DNA from: Mucilaginibacter jinjuensis | GTDB taxonomy: Bacteria > Bacteroidota > Bacteroidia > Sphingobacteriales > Sphingobacteriaceae | Direction: 5' to 3' | Length of the DNA stretch: 64,000 nucleotides | NCBI RefSeq assembly: GCF_028596025.1 | Contig: NZ_CP117167.1 | Span: 6,076,001 to 6,140,000, forward strand | Shown: piece by piece, positions 43,966 through 53,093 of the stretch | Layout of the letters: each line of letters starts with the position of its first letter | Position numbering within the stretch: the first letter of the stretch is position 1 | Notes under the pieces: model-generated | Databases searched by the model: none | Told to the model about the DNA's origin: nothing | The model's input: the letters and a program-made list of their open reading frames with translations, nothing else | Translations under genes and position numbers: made by a program

Positions 43966-45522
43966 ATGAAGATTTCTTTTGTAATAGCGGAAGGCCCAAG
44001 ATGCCGCAATGCTTGCATTTTGTTCTTGTTGCTGGTTTTTTTTATAATACCAATCCGATCTACGGCTCAAAAAGCGACAGAAACCGAAGATCCGATCTCG
44101 GTACCGACAAAAACAGCTCCTGCACCACCACCGGCTACGGTGGAATCCAAATGGCTCGGCACTTTAAATTTTAAGGACGGGTACCCTACGGATGAAACGA
44201 CACAGCGTTTATACGATGAATTGGATTTTCAAAGAGCTACCCAGGCATTTTTAAGAAATTTTCCGGCTTTAAGTATGTATGGTTTGCGCCTTGGGCTTAA
44301 CCGCGATATCGGTGTAAAGGCTTCTTCTAAGTTTGCCATATTCAGTGCCACAGCCAAAAGCCTGATGCTGACACCTAACGCAGAAACGCTTTATGGCACG
44401 ACCTTTTTATCACTCGATACCGATGGACCGACAGTTGCCGATGTTCCACCGGGTGTACTTGGCTTGGTTAATGATATGTGGATGCGTCCGGTGATTGACA
44501 TTGGGCCAAGCGGCCCTGATCATGGAAAGGGTGGTAAATTCCTTTTTGTCCCGCCTGGTTATCAGGGGCAATTGCCTACAACAGGTTATTTTATCGTAAA
44601 GCTGCAAACCAATGGTTCCTGGTTCTTTCTTCGTGCTTTCCTTGATCCTTCAGGAAACAGTACTCTTGCCTATGCATTGTTAAAAAAGGTAAGGATTTAT
44701 CCTTTGAATAAAAAAGGCTCTCCAACTGCTATGACCTTTATCGATGCCAATAATAAGCCATTTGATTCTACGCCTCCCAATGACATACGCGCATTTGAAA
44801 TGCTTGCTGATTTGATTTCAAGGGAGCCCGAACAAGCTATAGACCCTGAGACGGCGGGAATATTACGCGCCATCGGTATTGAAAAGGGGAAGCCGTTTTC
44901 ACCGGACAAACGGATGAGGGGAATTCTTGGAGATGCGGCACAAACAGCAAGTTTTATGGCACAAGCCATCAGCTATGCACCCAGAGAACCAGAGCGAGTC
45001 GCTAAAGGCTCTCACTGGATGGCGGGAATTGCAGGATATCCGGTTTTTAACGATGGACACCGGACACTGCTTGATGAAATGGTTTATATGACATGGTTTG
45101 CCACGGGGGCAGCAAAGGGGATGAGTGCACCTAAGCCTGGAACCGGATCGCAATACGCCTGGACCTATTATGATAAGGATGGCCAATGGCTTTTGGGAGA
45201 AAATAATTACAAGTTTCACATCCCGCCCAATCCACCAGCAAAAGATTTCTGGTCAATTATCGTTTATGATAACTGGACGCGTTCGATATTGGCCAATGGT
45301 CAAAAGATTGCAGGCAAAAACTCTTATGATAAAAATATCAAAGCTAATGCTGACGGCTCTATTGATATTTACTTTGGCCCTGATCCTCCTGCCAACGACG
45401 AAAGTAATTGGGTCCGTACCGTGCCCGGTAAGGGGTGGTTTGCAATGTTTCGTCTATATGGCCCTTTGGAGCCTTGGTTCAACCGGACATGGATTCCTGA
45501 CGATATAAGACAAGAGAAATAG
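43966..45522 (+). CDS. DUF1254/DUF1214 exported protein, paralogue 3
   Basis: 518 residues from ATG 43966; an in-frame GTG at 43918 would add 16 residues with no leader character. A signal/TM segment (ILFLLLVFFIIPIRSTAQ) precedes a Pro-rich stretch. DUF1254 motifs: LTPNAETLYGTTFLSL, GPDHGKGGKFLFVPPGYQG. DUF1214 motifs: HIPPNPPAKDFWSIIVYD, DGSIDIYFGPDPPANDESNW, FAMFRLYGP. Third gene of the plus-strand run, 87 bases after paralogue 2. Confidence 0.9.
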   Translation: MKISFVIAEGPRCRNACILFLLLVFFIIPIRSTAQKATETEDPISVPTKTAPAPPPATVESKWLGTLNFKDGYPTDETTQRLYDELDFQRATQAFLRNFPALSMYGLRLGLNRDIGVKASSKFAIFSATAKSLMLTPNAETLYGTTFLSLDTDGPTVADVPPGVLGLVNDMWMRPVIDIGPSGPDHGKGGKFLFVPPGYQGQLPTTGYFIVKLQTNGSWFFLRAFLDPSGNSTLAYALLKKVRIYPLNKKGSPTAMTFIDANNKPFDSTPPNDIRAFEMLADLISREPEQAIDPETAGILRAIGIEKGKPFSPDKRMRGILGDAAQTASFMAQAISYAPREPERVAKGSHWMAGIAGYPVFNDGHRTLLDEMVYMTWFATGAAKGMSAPKPGTGSQYAWTYYDKDGQWLLGENNYKFHIPPNPPAKDFWSIIVYDNWTRSILANGQKIAGKNSYDKNIKANADGSIDIYFGPDPPANDESNWVRTVPGKGWFAMFRLYGPLEPWFNRTWIPDDIRQEK

Positions 45523-45591
45523 TTAATGAAAGTCATATTTAGGCGTTATGAAAGTAGCCTAATCATTATGACGCATTGAACCGCGAAACCA

Positions 45592-45875
45592 TTTTACCAC
45601 TTAGGCACCAAAAGCGCAAGGCGGATGAAATGTCAAGGCCGAAGTACCGCTAAAAACAAATTAAAATGCTTCGCTTGTATAGCCTTTACTTTTCATTCGC
45701 CGATCGGTAACTTTGCCGGACGCGGTGAAATGGGTTTTACTTAAAAGGTCGGAAGAGGAATGTTGTGAGGTACGAGCATCATTCCGGTGAGGCGGTGAGG
45801 CTGGCACCGTATGGTGCTTGCCGCAGACGCATGGCGACGATTTCCTTTTGAAAGGTATGCCCTGTTTTAATTATA
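45592..45875. repeat. Long direct repeat, left copy
   Basis: About 285 bases match 49,852-50,137 in the same orientation, offset by about 4.26 kb: for example TTAGGCACCAAAAGCGC, GATGAAATGTCAAGGCCGAAG, and the shared CTGGCACCGTATGGTGCTTG then CCGCAGACGC. There is no convincing gene in it. Similarity continues into the pseudogene remnant at 45,896-46,222. Confidence 0.75.
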
Positions 45876-45895
45876 CTATTCTTCCGGCTTACCTA

Positions 45896-46222
45896 TATTC
45901 AGGATAGTTCTGTTAAGATATTTGCAATAATCATGAACATCATTTGTAATGCAAACATCGCCTCGTAAAATAATAGCAAGAGGTAATTACAGGCCAATAG
46001 TATCTATCCAATTGTCCATAGTCATACCATGCAAGGCTATGCAAACCCACGTAGGCATGATGACAGAGCTTTTCATCTGGCATTCCGCAAATACGTCCCA
46101 CATCTAATTCCAATAAGCCAACATGCAGAAACAGCATGTTTTAGAATCATCGGGCAAATTAACCTCAATGTATACTAAACCATTTTTAAAGCCTTTAAAC
46201 TCCGTATGACACCCATATATGC
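45896..46222 (-). pseudogene. Decayed, internally deleted copy of the SWIM-protein/82-aa gene pair
   Basis: The minus strand from about 46,222 to 45,955 matches the N-terminal part of the SWIM gene (51,620-51,388), including FLHVGLLELDV, a Cys-x-Gly-type cluster (ICGMPDEKLCHHAY) and HSLAWYDYGQLDRYYWP. It then jumps to sequence like the 3' end of the 82-aa gene (50,225-50,153). About 1.16 kb is therefore missing. The first Cys of the zinc motif is changed to Arg-Ile-Cys context, and frameshifts break the frame. The remaining 46,223-46,380 has nothing recognisable. Confidence 0.8.
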
Positions 46223-46380
46223 CCGTCGCTGCCATGTATTAATAATTATCCAACAATAGTATGTACGCCCTTTTGGAATGTATTAGGAATCGTTACAGAT
46301 ATTTAATCATTCGTCACTGTATGATATAATTTACAATTTACCTTTAGTAACTTTCCGCTTTCTATATACTACTTTGTTTT

Positions 46381-47841
46381 TTACAGCTTGACAATATCCC
46401 CAAGTTTCCACGTTTTCTCAAACAAGGGTTTTTCAGGGCCATATAGGCGAAATAGAACTTCAAATTTTCCATCGGGGTTTGTAGGAATCCAGTTGGCTTC
46501 TTTTCCGGCGGGAGCCTTCGGTCCAAAATACACATCCACTGAACCATCATTATTTACCTGAACTGCTTTGTCGTTTGAGGCGCAACTTGCACGTGACAGG
46601 TTTTTAATTAATGCATGGGTCGCGCGGTCATATACAGTTGCAGACCAGTACTGTTTTGTCGGCACGTTTGCAGGCACGTGGAGGCGATAGGTTTCAGCCC
46701 CGCTTAGCGCGTTGCTTTCTTTATCTTTGCCCGATATCAGATAGATCTGTGCCGTACCCAAGCGCTTAATGCCAACGTATCCGAGAGCATACGTTAAGCC
46801 CCGCGCATCAACAGGATACATATCGGTTTCTATATATCCCGATGATCCGGCTTTAATAAGGTCCGGCATAGCTGGTATTGCCCAGTGCGCATCAGGATTG
46901 AGTCGGGGAAAACCGGCATCGTACATCACTTCTATGTAAGCAAGTGCCCCTTTTGCTGCCGCATTTAAAATATCCGTTGTTCTTGTATCAGGATTAAATG
47001 GTTTCCCTTTTTCTATTCCTATTGCTTTAAGCTGGTCAATCATTCCTTTATCACGTGTAAGCCAGGGCTGACCCTGAATGATCCGATTTAAAGATTGAAA
47101 AAATGTAGCGTCGTATTGGATTGTCGCATCATACAGCACCCCATTTGCATCAGTAAACTTGGTTTTGTCTTCTTGACCTGCTTTTGATAACGGATAAACT
47201 TTGAGCCTTTTCCCATAATTTCTTGCTTTGGTAATATCGGCATCGCTATGACTGAGCAGGTTGGAACGGAGTAACGCATAACCCTCATATGTATCTGCTG
47301 GAAGTACGATATAACCAACCGGGGCCTTTTGCTTGTAACCGGGGGGCAGAATCAGGTATTTACCACCTTTACCCTTATCGGCACCATAAGGCCCTGCGTC
47401 TTCCAGCGGCATCTGAAAAACGTTGTCGATGTTACCTGCAAATGATGATCCGCCGTCGGCAGGAGGTACATCAATCACTAAAGGCCCAACATTCTTCGTA
47501 TTGAAGAATACCATAAAATAAATGGCATCCGGATTTGGTGTAAGTGTTTGGTTATGCCAGTCAACAGGGCGGGACCAATAAATGATTTCATTCTGTTTAC
47601 CAGATGTTTTATTTAGCATTTCCTGAAGCATCAACTCGTAATTTACAGCAGGAAGTCCCCAAATGGCTGCCTCGATACCCCGTTGATAAATAAGTTGTTC
47701 TTTTATATCGGCTGGTTTGAATGTAGTCTTTGAAAGGTCTGATAGTTTATTTGTAGATGATTCATTGTTTTGTGCGTAACCCGCAGGCAATACCCCTATA
47801 AAAAACAGGGTCGCGACAAGGTTAAAAATTATTCTTTTCAT
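46381..47841 (-). CDS. DUF1254/DUF1214 exported protein, paralogue 4
   Basis: 486 residues with a signal peptide ending PAGYAQ. DUF1254: LTPNPDAIYFMVFFNTKNVGPLVIDVPP and GADKGKGGKYLILPPGYKQ. DUF1214: VPANVPTKQYWSATVYDRAT, DGSVDVYFGPKAPAGKEANW and FEVLFRLYGPEKPLF. Belongs with paralogues 2 and 3 by motif, but lies on the opposite strand between two copies of a direct repeat. Confidence 0.9.
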   Translation of the reverse strand: MKRIIFNLVATLFFIGVLPAGYAQNNESSTNKLSDLSKTTFKPADIKEQLIYQRGIEAAIWGLPAVNYELMLQEMLNKTSGKQNEIIYWSRPVDWHNQTLTPNPDAIYFMVFFNTKNVGPLVIDVPPADGGSSFAGNIDNVFQMPLEDAGPYGADKGKGGKYLILPPGYKQKAPVGYIVLPADTYEGYALLRSNLLSHSDADITKARNYGKRLKVYPLSKAGQEDKTKFTDANGVLYDATIQYDATFFQSLNRIIQGQPWLTRDKGMIDQLKAIGIEKGKPFNPDTRTTDILNAAAKGALAYIEVMYDAGFPRLNPDAHWAIPAMPDLIKAGSSGYIETDMYPVDARGLTYALGYVGIKRLGTAQIYLISGKDKESNALSGAETYRLHVPANVPTKQYWSATVYDRATHALIKNLSRASCASNDKAVQVNNDGSVDVYFGPKAPAGKEANWIPTNPDGKFEVLFRLYGPEKPLFEKTWKLGDIVKL

Positions 47842-47953
47842 GACTATAATTATTTCCTGGTACGTTAAAAACCTGAAAAATGCTGAAATGATGTTCCCTG
47901 TATATTGCTGGGACTAAAGCCGACTTAATTATTTATTGTAATTACAACGAATA

Positions 47954-49450
47954 TTATTTTGCCAACACTACGGCTGGGGGGGTCCATAAACCTTTTATTA
48001 CATCTTCTTTTGGCCAATAAGCCCGCAGATACAAAGTGAATACTCCCTTGGGGGAAGGAAGCCAGTTGGCGAACTTGTCTTCAGAAGGTTTTGTGGACTG
48101 GACATATATGGTAAGTGAGCCGTCTGAATTATATTTCAGATTTTTATTTTTGGTGCCTAACGAGTACCTGTTTAAGTTGTTAATCTCGAAGAAATGATGT
48201 TCATTGTACATTGTAAGCGACCAGAAGCCATTAACCGGAGGGGTTTGTCCTTTGATAAAAGTAACTGTGTAATTATTACTTCCAATAAGCCTGCTACCGT
48301 GTTCATCAAGGTCCTGATAAAAATAACTCGTCTCTTCGGGGATGTTCACCAAAATGTTAGATTTTGCCGTAGCTGTGCGGGTGAAATAATCTGTTCCCCA
48401 TGCAGAGCCATTATTAATGGTGCTCCAATGATAAGGCAATTGCTTGCCAAAATTGCGGAACTGGAATAGAGGTGTAACAAGTAATTGATCGGCCTCAGTA
48501 GCACCCTGGATCATAGCAGCTTTGAGCTTCGGATCTTTTCTAGCCTGTGCTATTACGGCTAATACCTGCGCATAACGAGCTTGCTCACCGGGTAGCGCCG
48601 GAGCATCTGCAAAAACAGTAGGCAACTCATCAAAAAACTTATCTGGGAATACCCATCTTACCTCCGCGTTCCCTGCGGCAGCGCCAGCAACTTTAGGTAC
48701 TTTGCTCCAATCTTTTGTTTTCATTTTACCATCAAATTCTGCCAACGGGTACATCATTATCGATTGAATCACGGGCTGAATAGCTTTCCTGTCTTCGGGC
48801 GTATCGTCCATAAATACGCGTGGCCCAACAATGCCCGTATTAGAAGAAGAACGAAAAACCTTAGTAATGCCTTTGGGCACATCACCTTTCCAATTTGGTC
48901 CCGCAAGTAAGTAAAAGCCGGGTTTAGTGTTGTGCATTTTACCAAGCGGAGCGAATCCATCTGTACGAAGATCTACTATTTGGTATACCCAAAAACGATT
49001 GCCAAAATCGGGCACCTGTATTACAACCGGCGACAAATCAAGGGCGAGCGCCCCGATGCCGTAAACTACATCCTGGTTCGGACACGCAATCGCACGTTCA
49101 GTGGGTATCACATAATCGGTCAACATGCCAAAACGATTAAGTGGTGCTTGGATAAGTGGCCCTGCCATGGCAAAGTCTTTTACATTTGTAAAGGCCAGCC
49201 TTCGATTATAAATATTTACCATAGGCCATGCCCAGAAGTAAGCATCACGACCTACCAGTTTTGCATATTCTTCCGTAATCTTAATGCTTGTATCTGGGCC
49301 GGTTATTTTAACACGTCCAGAATCTCTTGTGATGGATCCACTATCTGAATGTACAATAGTTGAATCTGTAATTTTACTTGTTGCAGATGGCTTTTGTCCA
49401 CATGAGGCAAGCAGTAAAACTGGAAGGGTTAGGATCAGCCGTTTTTTCAT
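47954..49450 (-). CDS. DUF1254/DUF1214 lipoprotein, paralogue 5
   Basis: 498 residues from ATG 49450 (MKKRLILTLPVLLLASCGQK), a clear lipoprotein signal; the longer upstream frame lacks leader character. DUF1254: ACPNQDVVYGIGALALDLSPVVIQVPDFGNRFWVYQ and LLAGPNWKG. DUF1214: FIKGQTPPVNGFWSLTMYN, NRYSLG and NWLPSPKGVFTLYLRAY. It is closest in motif to paralogue 1. Upstream of paralogue 4 on the same strand, with a 112-base gap. Confidence 0.9.
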   Translation of the reverse strand: MKKRLILTLPVLLLASCGQKPSATSKITDSTIVHSDSGSITRDSGRVKITGPDTSIKITEEYAKLVGRDAYFWAWPMVNIYNRRLAFTNVKDFAMAGPLIQAPLNRFGMLTDYVIPTERAIACPNQDVVYGIGALALDLSPVVIQVPDFGNRFWVYQIVDLRTDGFAPLGKMHNTKPGFYLLAGPNWKGDVPKGITKVFRSSSNTGIVGPRVFMDDTPEDRKAIQPVIQSIMMYPLAEFDGKMKTKDWSKVPKVAGAAAGNAEVRWVFPDKFFDELPTVFADAPALPGEQARYAQVLAVIAQARKDPKLKAAMIQGATEADQLLVTPLFQFRNFGKQLPYHWSTINNGSAWGTDYFTRTATAKSNILVNIPEETSYFYQDLDEHGSRLIGSNNYTVTFIKGQTPPVNGFWSLTMYNEHHFFEINNLNRYSLGTKNKNLKYNSDGSLTIYVQSTKPSEDKFANWLPSPKGVFTLYLRAYWPKEDVIKGLWTPPAVVLAK

Positions 49451-49851
49451 AATAAATATTTCAGAGTTATTGCCTCCAAAATTAAATATGGCATAAGTTG
49501 TTAATCGCATATTCATAATGCATTATGGTTGCATTTTGAAATTTGAAACCGATAGAGTAACTGCGGTTAATAAAGTAATCATCTGAAAAAGACGTATGGT
49601 TGGCAGATGCTTCATTTCAATGCTCAAGAACAGAAGCGTAGTGTAGATGAAATGGTAAAATGAAGCGTCGTCTTCTAAGAATGTACTTTAAAACAACAAA
49701 AATGTGATCTTTAATCGCTTGTTTGCGAATAGCCATCATAGACTGCCCTTCCGCTCAGCTTGGTTTGACATCTGCAAATGTATTAGAGACTGACTATAGT
49801 TGACAAATGGGATGTGGTTTATTATTAAATAGCCATTGAACAGTTCGTCTC

Positions 49852-50137
49852 TTTTACCGCTTAGGCACCAAAAGCGCGAGCCGGATGAAATGTCAAGGCC
49901 GAAGCTCCGCTAAAAAACAAAACAAAGATGCTTCGCTTGTATAGCCTTGACTTTTCACCCGGCGGTCGGTAACTTTGCCTGTTGCGGTGAAATAGGGTTT
50001 TTTTTAAGAGGGGAGAAAAGGAATGATGTAAGGTGCGAACATCATTCCTGTGGGGCGGCGAGGCTGGCACCGTATGGTGCTTGCCGCAGACGCGAGGTGA
50101 GGTTTCCATTTGAAGAATACATTCTGTTTTAGATTTA
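49852..50137. repeat. Long direct repeat, right copy, with foldback
   Basis: This is the partner of 45,592-45,875. It includes a foldback: GCCGGATGAAATGTCAAGGC pairs with GCCTTGACTTTTCACCCGGC about 80 bases on (two mismatches), with an inner CGAAGC/GCTTCG stem, so a structured RNA or protein-binding DNA is possible. No plausible gene. The stretch 49,451-49,851 holds nothing else I can identify. Confidence 0.7.
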
Positions 50138-50176
50138 TCTATGAACACGGTTCACTTTCTTTTTAGAATAGTTCTG

Positions 50177-50425
50177 TTAAGGATATTGGCAATACTCATG
50201 AACATCATTTGTAAATGCAAGCATAGCCTCATACAACAATAACATTTCCGTTATTTCTTTAGGGCTGACATATTCCGCGGAATTATAAACCCAGCCTCTG
50301 TACAATTCCCAAATGGTCTTCTTTAGTTCCTCATGCGGGTAATTGGTAAATAAATGCCTCATGCCCAGTTGTAAATTGCGGATGTCATCAGGAGACAACT
50401 CTTTAAACTCTAAATCATTTTCCAT
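50177..50425 (-). CDS. Small acidic protein downstream of the SWIM gene
   Basis: 82 residues from ATG 50425 (GTG just upstream is in frame). Helical and soluble: DLEFKELSPDDIRNLQLGMRHLF and YVSPKEITEMLLLYEAMLAF. No family recognised. The start overlaps the SWIM gene stop by 11 bases, and a fragment of the same gene is attached to the SWIM relic at 45.9 kb, so the two genes travel together. Confidence 0.68.
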   Translation of the reverse strand: MENDLEFKELSPDDIRNLQLGMRHLFTNYPHEELKKTIWELYRGWVYNSAEYVSPKEITEMLLLYEAMLAFTNDVHEYCQYP

Positions 50426-51752
50426 CACTTTCTGGGTTAATTTCGTTAGCGATCATTTCAAAATCGTAGATCGTGGTTTTTTTTGATTTTGGGTTATAAA
50501 ACAGCACCTCGTAACAAGAACTGAGTTTTTCCAGGAAAGTCAGATGAAATTCTGCAAAATGCTCCCGCAATACAGTCAATCTGTTATGGTTTCTTAGCAT
50601 CCACATTAATAGTTCGTCATCCTGAAGTGAGTGTATGAGATAACATATATCTGTTAGTTCGTCGATGACAAACAAATGCGGCTTGGCGTTAAGTTCTAAA
50701 GTGTTGCCATTAACCGTAACAACCGCTCGTAACGAAAAATGATTCTGATTAAACTTTAGTAAGAAGCTTAGAACAGGTTTTTCCAAACCAAACCTGCAAT
50801 TTTGCATGTTCGCTTTGCGCGGCTTATCCCGCATATACTTTATCCAGTGGGTATAGTAGCGGAAAGTAAATTTCTCATTCAAAAGCAAAGGAATGGCCTG
50901 CTCCCATAGGGTTATCATCGCTTGCTTGGCTTTAGATAAGGCTTGTTTTTTCCCCTCATCGGGCAGGTCGTCGAGGCCTTTTGCTATTTGGTATTGTTGA
51001 AGTCCTATTGTATTTAACTGCTGTTGGCCGGTGGTATAGTTGAGATGGATTATAGGTTTATCCTCCCTGCCAAACAGGATAAAGCTTGAAATTTCATTAT
51101 TGTATTTGTTGGTTATCCCCAAACCAGGCACTAAAACGGCTAAATGTGAACTAGAGTAATTACCAAAGTTATAAGCTAAGCAATACGCGATGGCTTCCTT
51201 TTCTCCAACAACCACATTCTCTAACTTAGACGGCTTCTCAATAGCGGGCAGTTGACCACCATTAAACCCAATATTAGGCTTAAAGATATTTCCGTATTGT
51301 AGTTTGGGTTTAACGGTAATCCAATCGGGCTTAACTTCAAGGTTTAAAAACTTGTGCTTCACTTTTTCGTCTGAGGTGATTCCAGGCCAATAGTATCTAT
51401 CCAATTGTAAATAGTCATACCAGGCCAGGCTATGTAAACCCATATAGGCATGATGACAAAGCTTTTCATCTGGCATCCCACAAGTACATGCTACATCCAA
51501 TTCTATTAAGCCAACATGAAGAAACAGCATATTTTCAGAGTTATCAGGTAACTTAACCGCAACATGTACTAAATCATATTTAAAGCCTTTAAATTCCGTA
51601 TGAATACCCATGTAAGCCTGCCTGCCTTTAGGCGGGGCAAAATGTTTGTCGAGCACTTCTCTTGTTAACTTTTGGTCAGGCCTTTCAAATGGTATCACAT
51701 AATAAAAAGTATCAGGTGATAGGATCATACCTAATTTTTGCTTCTTTGCCAT
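50415..51752 (-). CDS. SWIM zinc-finger protein
   Basis: 445 residues from ATG 51752 (MAKKQKLGMILSPDTFYYV); the longer frame overlaps the upstream gene and lacks protein-like sequence. A SWIM motif CxC...CxH is present as ACTCGMPDEKLCHHAY (Cys89, Cys91, Cys99, His101). SWIM modules bind DNA or protein and often precede SNF2 helicases in this phylum, but no helicase domain follows here. The remaining ~330 residues are unassigned. Operon with the HEPN gene (35-base gap) and the 82-aa gene (overlap). Confidence 0.75.
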   Translation of the reverse strand: MAKKQKLGMILSPDTFYYVIPFERPDQKLTREVLDKHFAPPKGRQAYMGIHTEFKGFKYDLVHVAVKLPDNSENMLFLHVGLIELDVACTCGMPDEKLCHHAYMGLHSLAWYDYLQLDRYYWPGITSDEKVKHKFLNLEVKPDWITVKPKLQYGNIFKPNIGFNGGQLPAIEKPSKLENVVVGEKEAIAYCLAYNFGNYSSSHLAVLVPGLGITNKYNNEISSFILFGREDKPIIHLNYTTGQQQLNTIGLQQYQIAKGLDDLPDEGKKQALSKAKQAMITLWEQAIPLLLNEKFTFRYYTHWIKYMRDKPRKANMQNCRFGLEKPVLSFLLKFNQNHFSLRAVVTVNGNTLELNAKPHLFVIDELTDICYLIHSLQDDELLMWMLRNHNRLTVLREHFAEFHLTFLEKLSSCYEVLFYNPKSKKTTIYDFEMIANEINPESDGK

Positions 51753-51787
51753 GATAATATGTTTAAGAAATGGTAGCTGTGGATTTA

Positions 51788-52699
51788 TTAAGCAAACAGG
51801 GAGGCAGGCAATACCGGGATATAATCCTCGATATTTTTGCCTGCTTCCTCTGCCGCCTGCCGGTACTCTTTTAATCTTTTGTTGCAAAGTGCCTTAATCA
51901 AATCCAGGAACTCTTTGACATGTGTACACAACTTATCTGCATCCTCATCGACAATTTGGTACCCGTCTTTGTAACGGGTGTCGGAATAGCTTTTTAGCAG
52001 TATTTGAAAAAGGCGTTTATCCTCCGCCGTTCGTCTTGGAAACAAGAATTTTAGTTCATCAGAAAAACAGCTGCATAAATCAATCAAACGTGCAAGGTTG
52101 TGCATGTCAGAGCGGTAAGCCATAAATACCCTTATCACAGCAATACAAGCCTGCTCAACCGCTTGATGCAGCTCGAACATACAATTGCTATAGAAGCCAT
52201 TGTCATAGCTTACATAAGCTGATTCCATAAAACCTGCTGCCATGCCGTAACGATGGTAGAAGTGTTTCTGCGCTTTGGAAAATGTCGTGGCGGGATTGAG
52301 GTTGGGATAATCTAAATTTAAATTTAATCCGCTTGCCGAGTACAGTTGGAATCCGTCTCGGCAAACGGCTGTAAAGAATCGGCTACCTTCTGCTATTGCA
52401 TGTGTTACGGTTTCCAGCCCGTGAACAACGATGGTGATATTGGTCTTTTCCGTAAATGTATTTACATAATCCTGAACCTCATGTTCAATCCGGTTTATTT
52501 CCGTCGTAATCATCAGCAAGAAGTAATGAGTATGATTTTGCTTTATTTCTCCGGTGAAGCAACTGGTGTTTTCTTTTGCATCACTTAAGCAGCCGAAACA
52601 GATAATGTATTCTGCATTGTATTTTTGGATTAGTGCATTGATGATTTCTTCCAGCTCCTTATACCGTGAAGCTGGCAGGTATACGCTCTTTCTTTCCAT
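51788..52699 (-). CDS. HEPN-domain protein with degenerate nucleotidyltransferase-like N-terminus
   Basis: 303 residues. Residues about 10-115 resemble a polymerase-beta-type nucleotidyltransferase (YIICFGCLSDAKE in place of the GSxxxG motif; THYFLLMITT). The C-terminal half is a HEPN domain: FYSNCMFELHQAVEQACIAVIRVF, then YRSDMHNLARLIDLC, which resembles the conserved tHdL segment. HEPN proteins are often RNases or toxins, with an MNT-type partner as antitoxin; here both may be on one chain. Middle gene of the minus-strand operon. Confidence 0.75.
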   Translation of the reverse strand: MERKSVYLPASRYKELEEIINALIQKYNAEYIICFGCLSDAKENTSCFTGEIKQNHTHYFLLMITTEINRIEHEVQDYVNTFTEKTNITIVVHGLETVTHAIAEGSRFFTAVCRDGFQLYSASGLNLNLDYPNLNPATTFSKAQKHFYHRYGMAAGFMESAYVSYDNGFYSNCMFELHQAVEQACIAVIRVFMAYRSDMHNLARLIDLCSCFSDELKFLFPRRTAEDKRLFQILLKSYSDTRYKDGYQIVDEDADKLCTHVKEFLDLIKALCNKRLKEYRQAAEEAGKNIEDYIPVLPASLFA

Positions 52700-52706
52700 G
52701 ATACGC

Positions 52707-52967
52707 TTATTTAGTTTCGCTGTTCATTTGATCTAAGAGCTGTTTAACTTCTATTTCACTCTGAAGAATACGCTCTTTCAATTGTGCTATTAATGGGCTG
52801 TCATCATTGTTTAGATCATCGTTGACGATAATTTGCGAAAAATCTTCCGTCAGATCGGCATCTTCCATTTTTCCGTAACCCACATTCAATTCGCTGTTAA
52901 TACCATTATTGTAATACCGATTATCATGAATGTGGTAAATATTGATGTTGTTGATAATTACTTTCAT
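52707..52967 (-). CDS. Small acidic coiled-coil protein, first gene of the HEPN/SWIM operon
   Basis: 86 residues. The N-terminus is MKVIINNINIYHIHDNRYY. The middle is acidic (DADLTEDFSQIIVNDDLNNDD), and the C-terminus LIAQLKERILQSEIEVKQLLDQM is a short coiled coil. No family recognised. It lies 7 bases before the HEPN gene and is divergent from the XRE regulator gene across a 126-base region with an inverted repeat. Confidence 0.65.
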   Translation of the reverse strand: MKVIINNINIYHIHDNRYYNNGINSELNVGYGKMEDADLTEDFSQIIVNDDLNNDDSPLIAQLKERILQSEIEVKQLLDQMNSETK

Positions 52968-53033
52968 GTCGTTTTTTGATTTGCTGTATAATCAAATTTC
53001 GAACACGTATGCTGTGTATAAAACCCAATTCAC

Positions 53034-53088
53034 GGGTATTTTACCCATAAAGCCGATATTTTTACCAAAAGGAAAAATCGTATATTTG
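53034..53088 (+). promoter_or_regulatory. Operator and -7 box before the XRE regulator
   Basis: GGGTA, TTT, TACCC (53,034-53,046) is a small perfect inverted repeat suited to autoregulation. TATATTTG (53,081-53,088) matches TAnnTTTG and ends 5 bases before ATG 53,094, so the transcript would be nearly leaderless. Confidence 0.5.
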
Positions 53089-53093
53089 AGTCT

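Noticed and set aside
45940..46137. A small gene with CHH motif
   Set aside because: It is a fragment of the SWIM gene with a 1.16-kb deletion; reported as a pseudogene.
49861..50148. A 95-residue minus-strand frame
   Set aside because: It falls within the foldback repeat and its counterpart at 45.6-45.9 kb is not kept open.
50415..51887. The longer 490-residue version of the SWIM protein
   Set aside because: The extra 45 residues overlap the HEPN gene end and are Arg/Gly/Pro-rich without conservation signs; ATG 51752 gives a gap of 35 bases.
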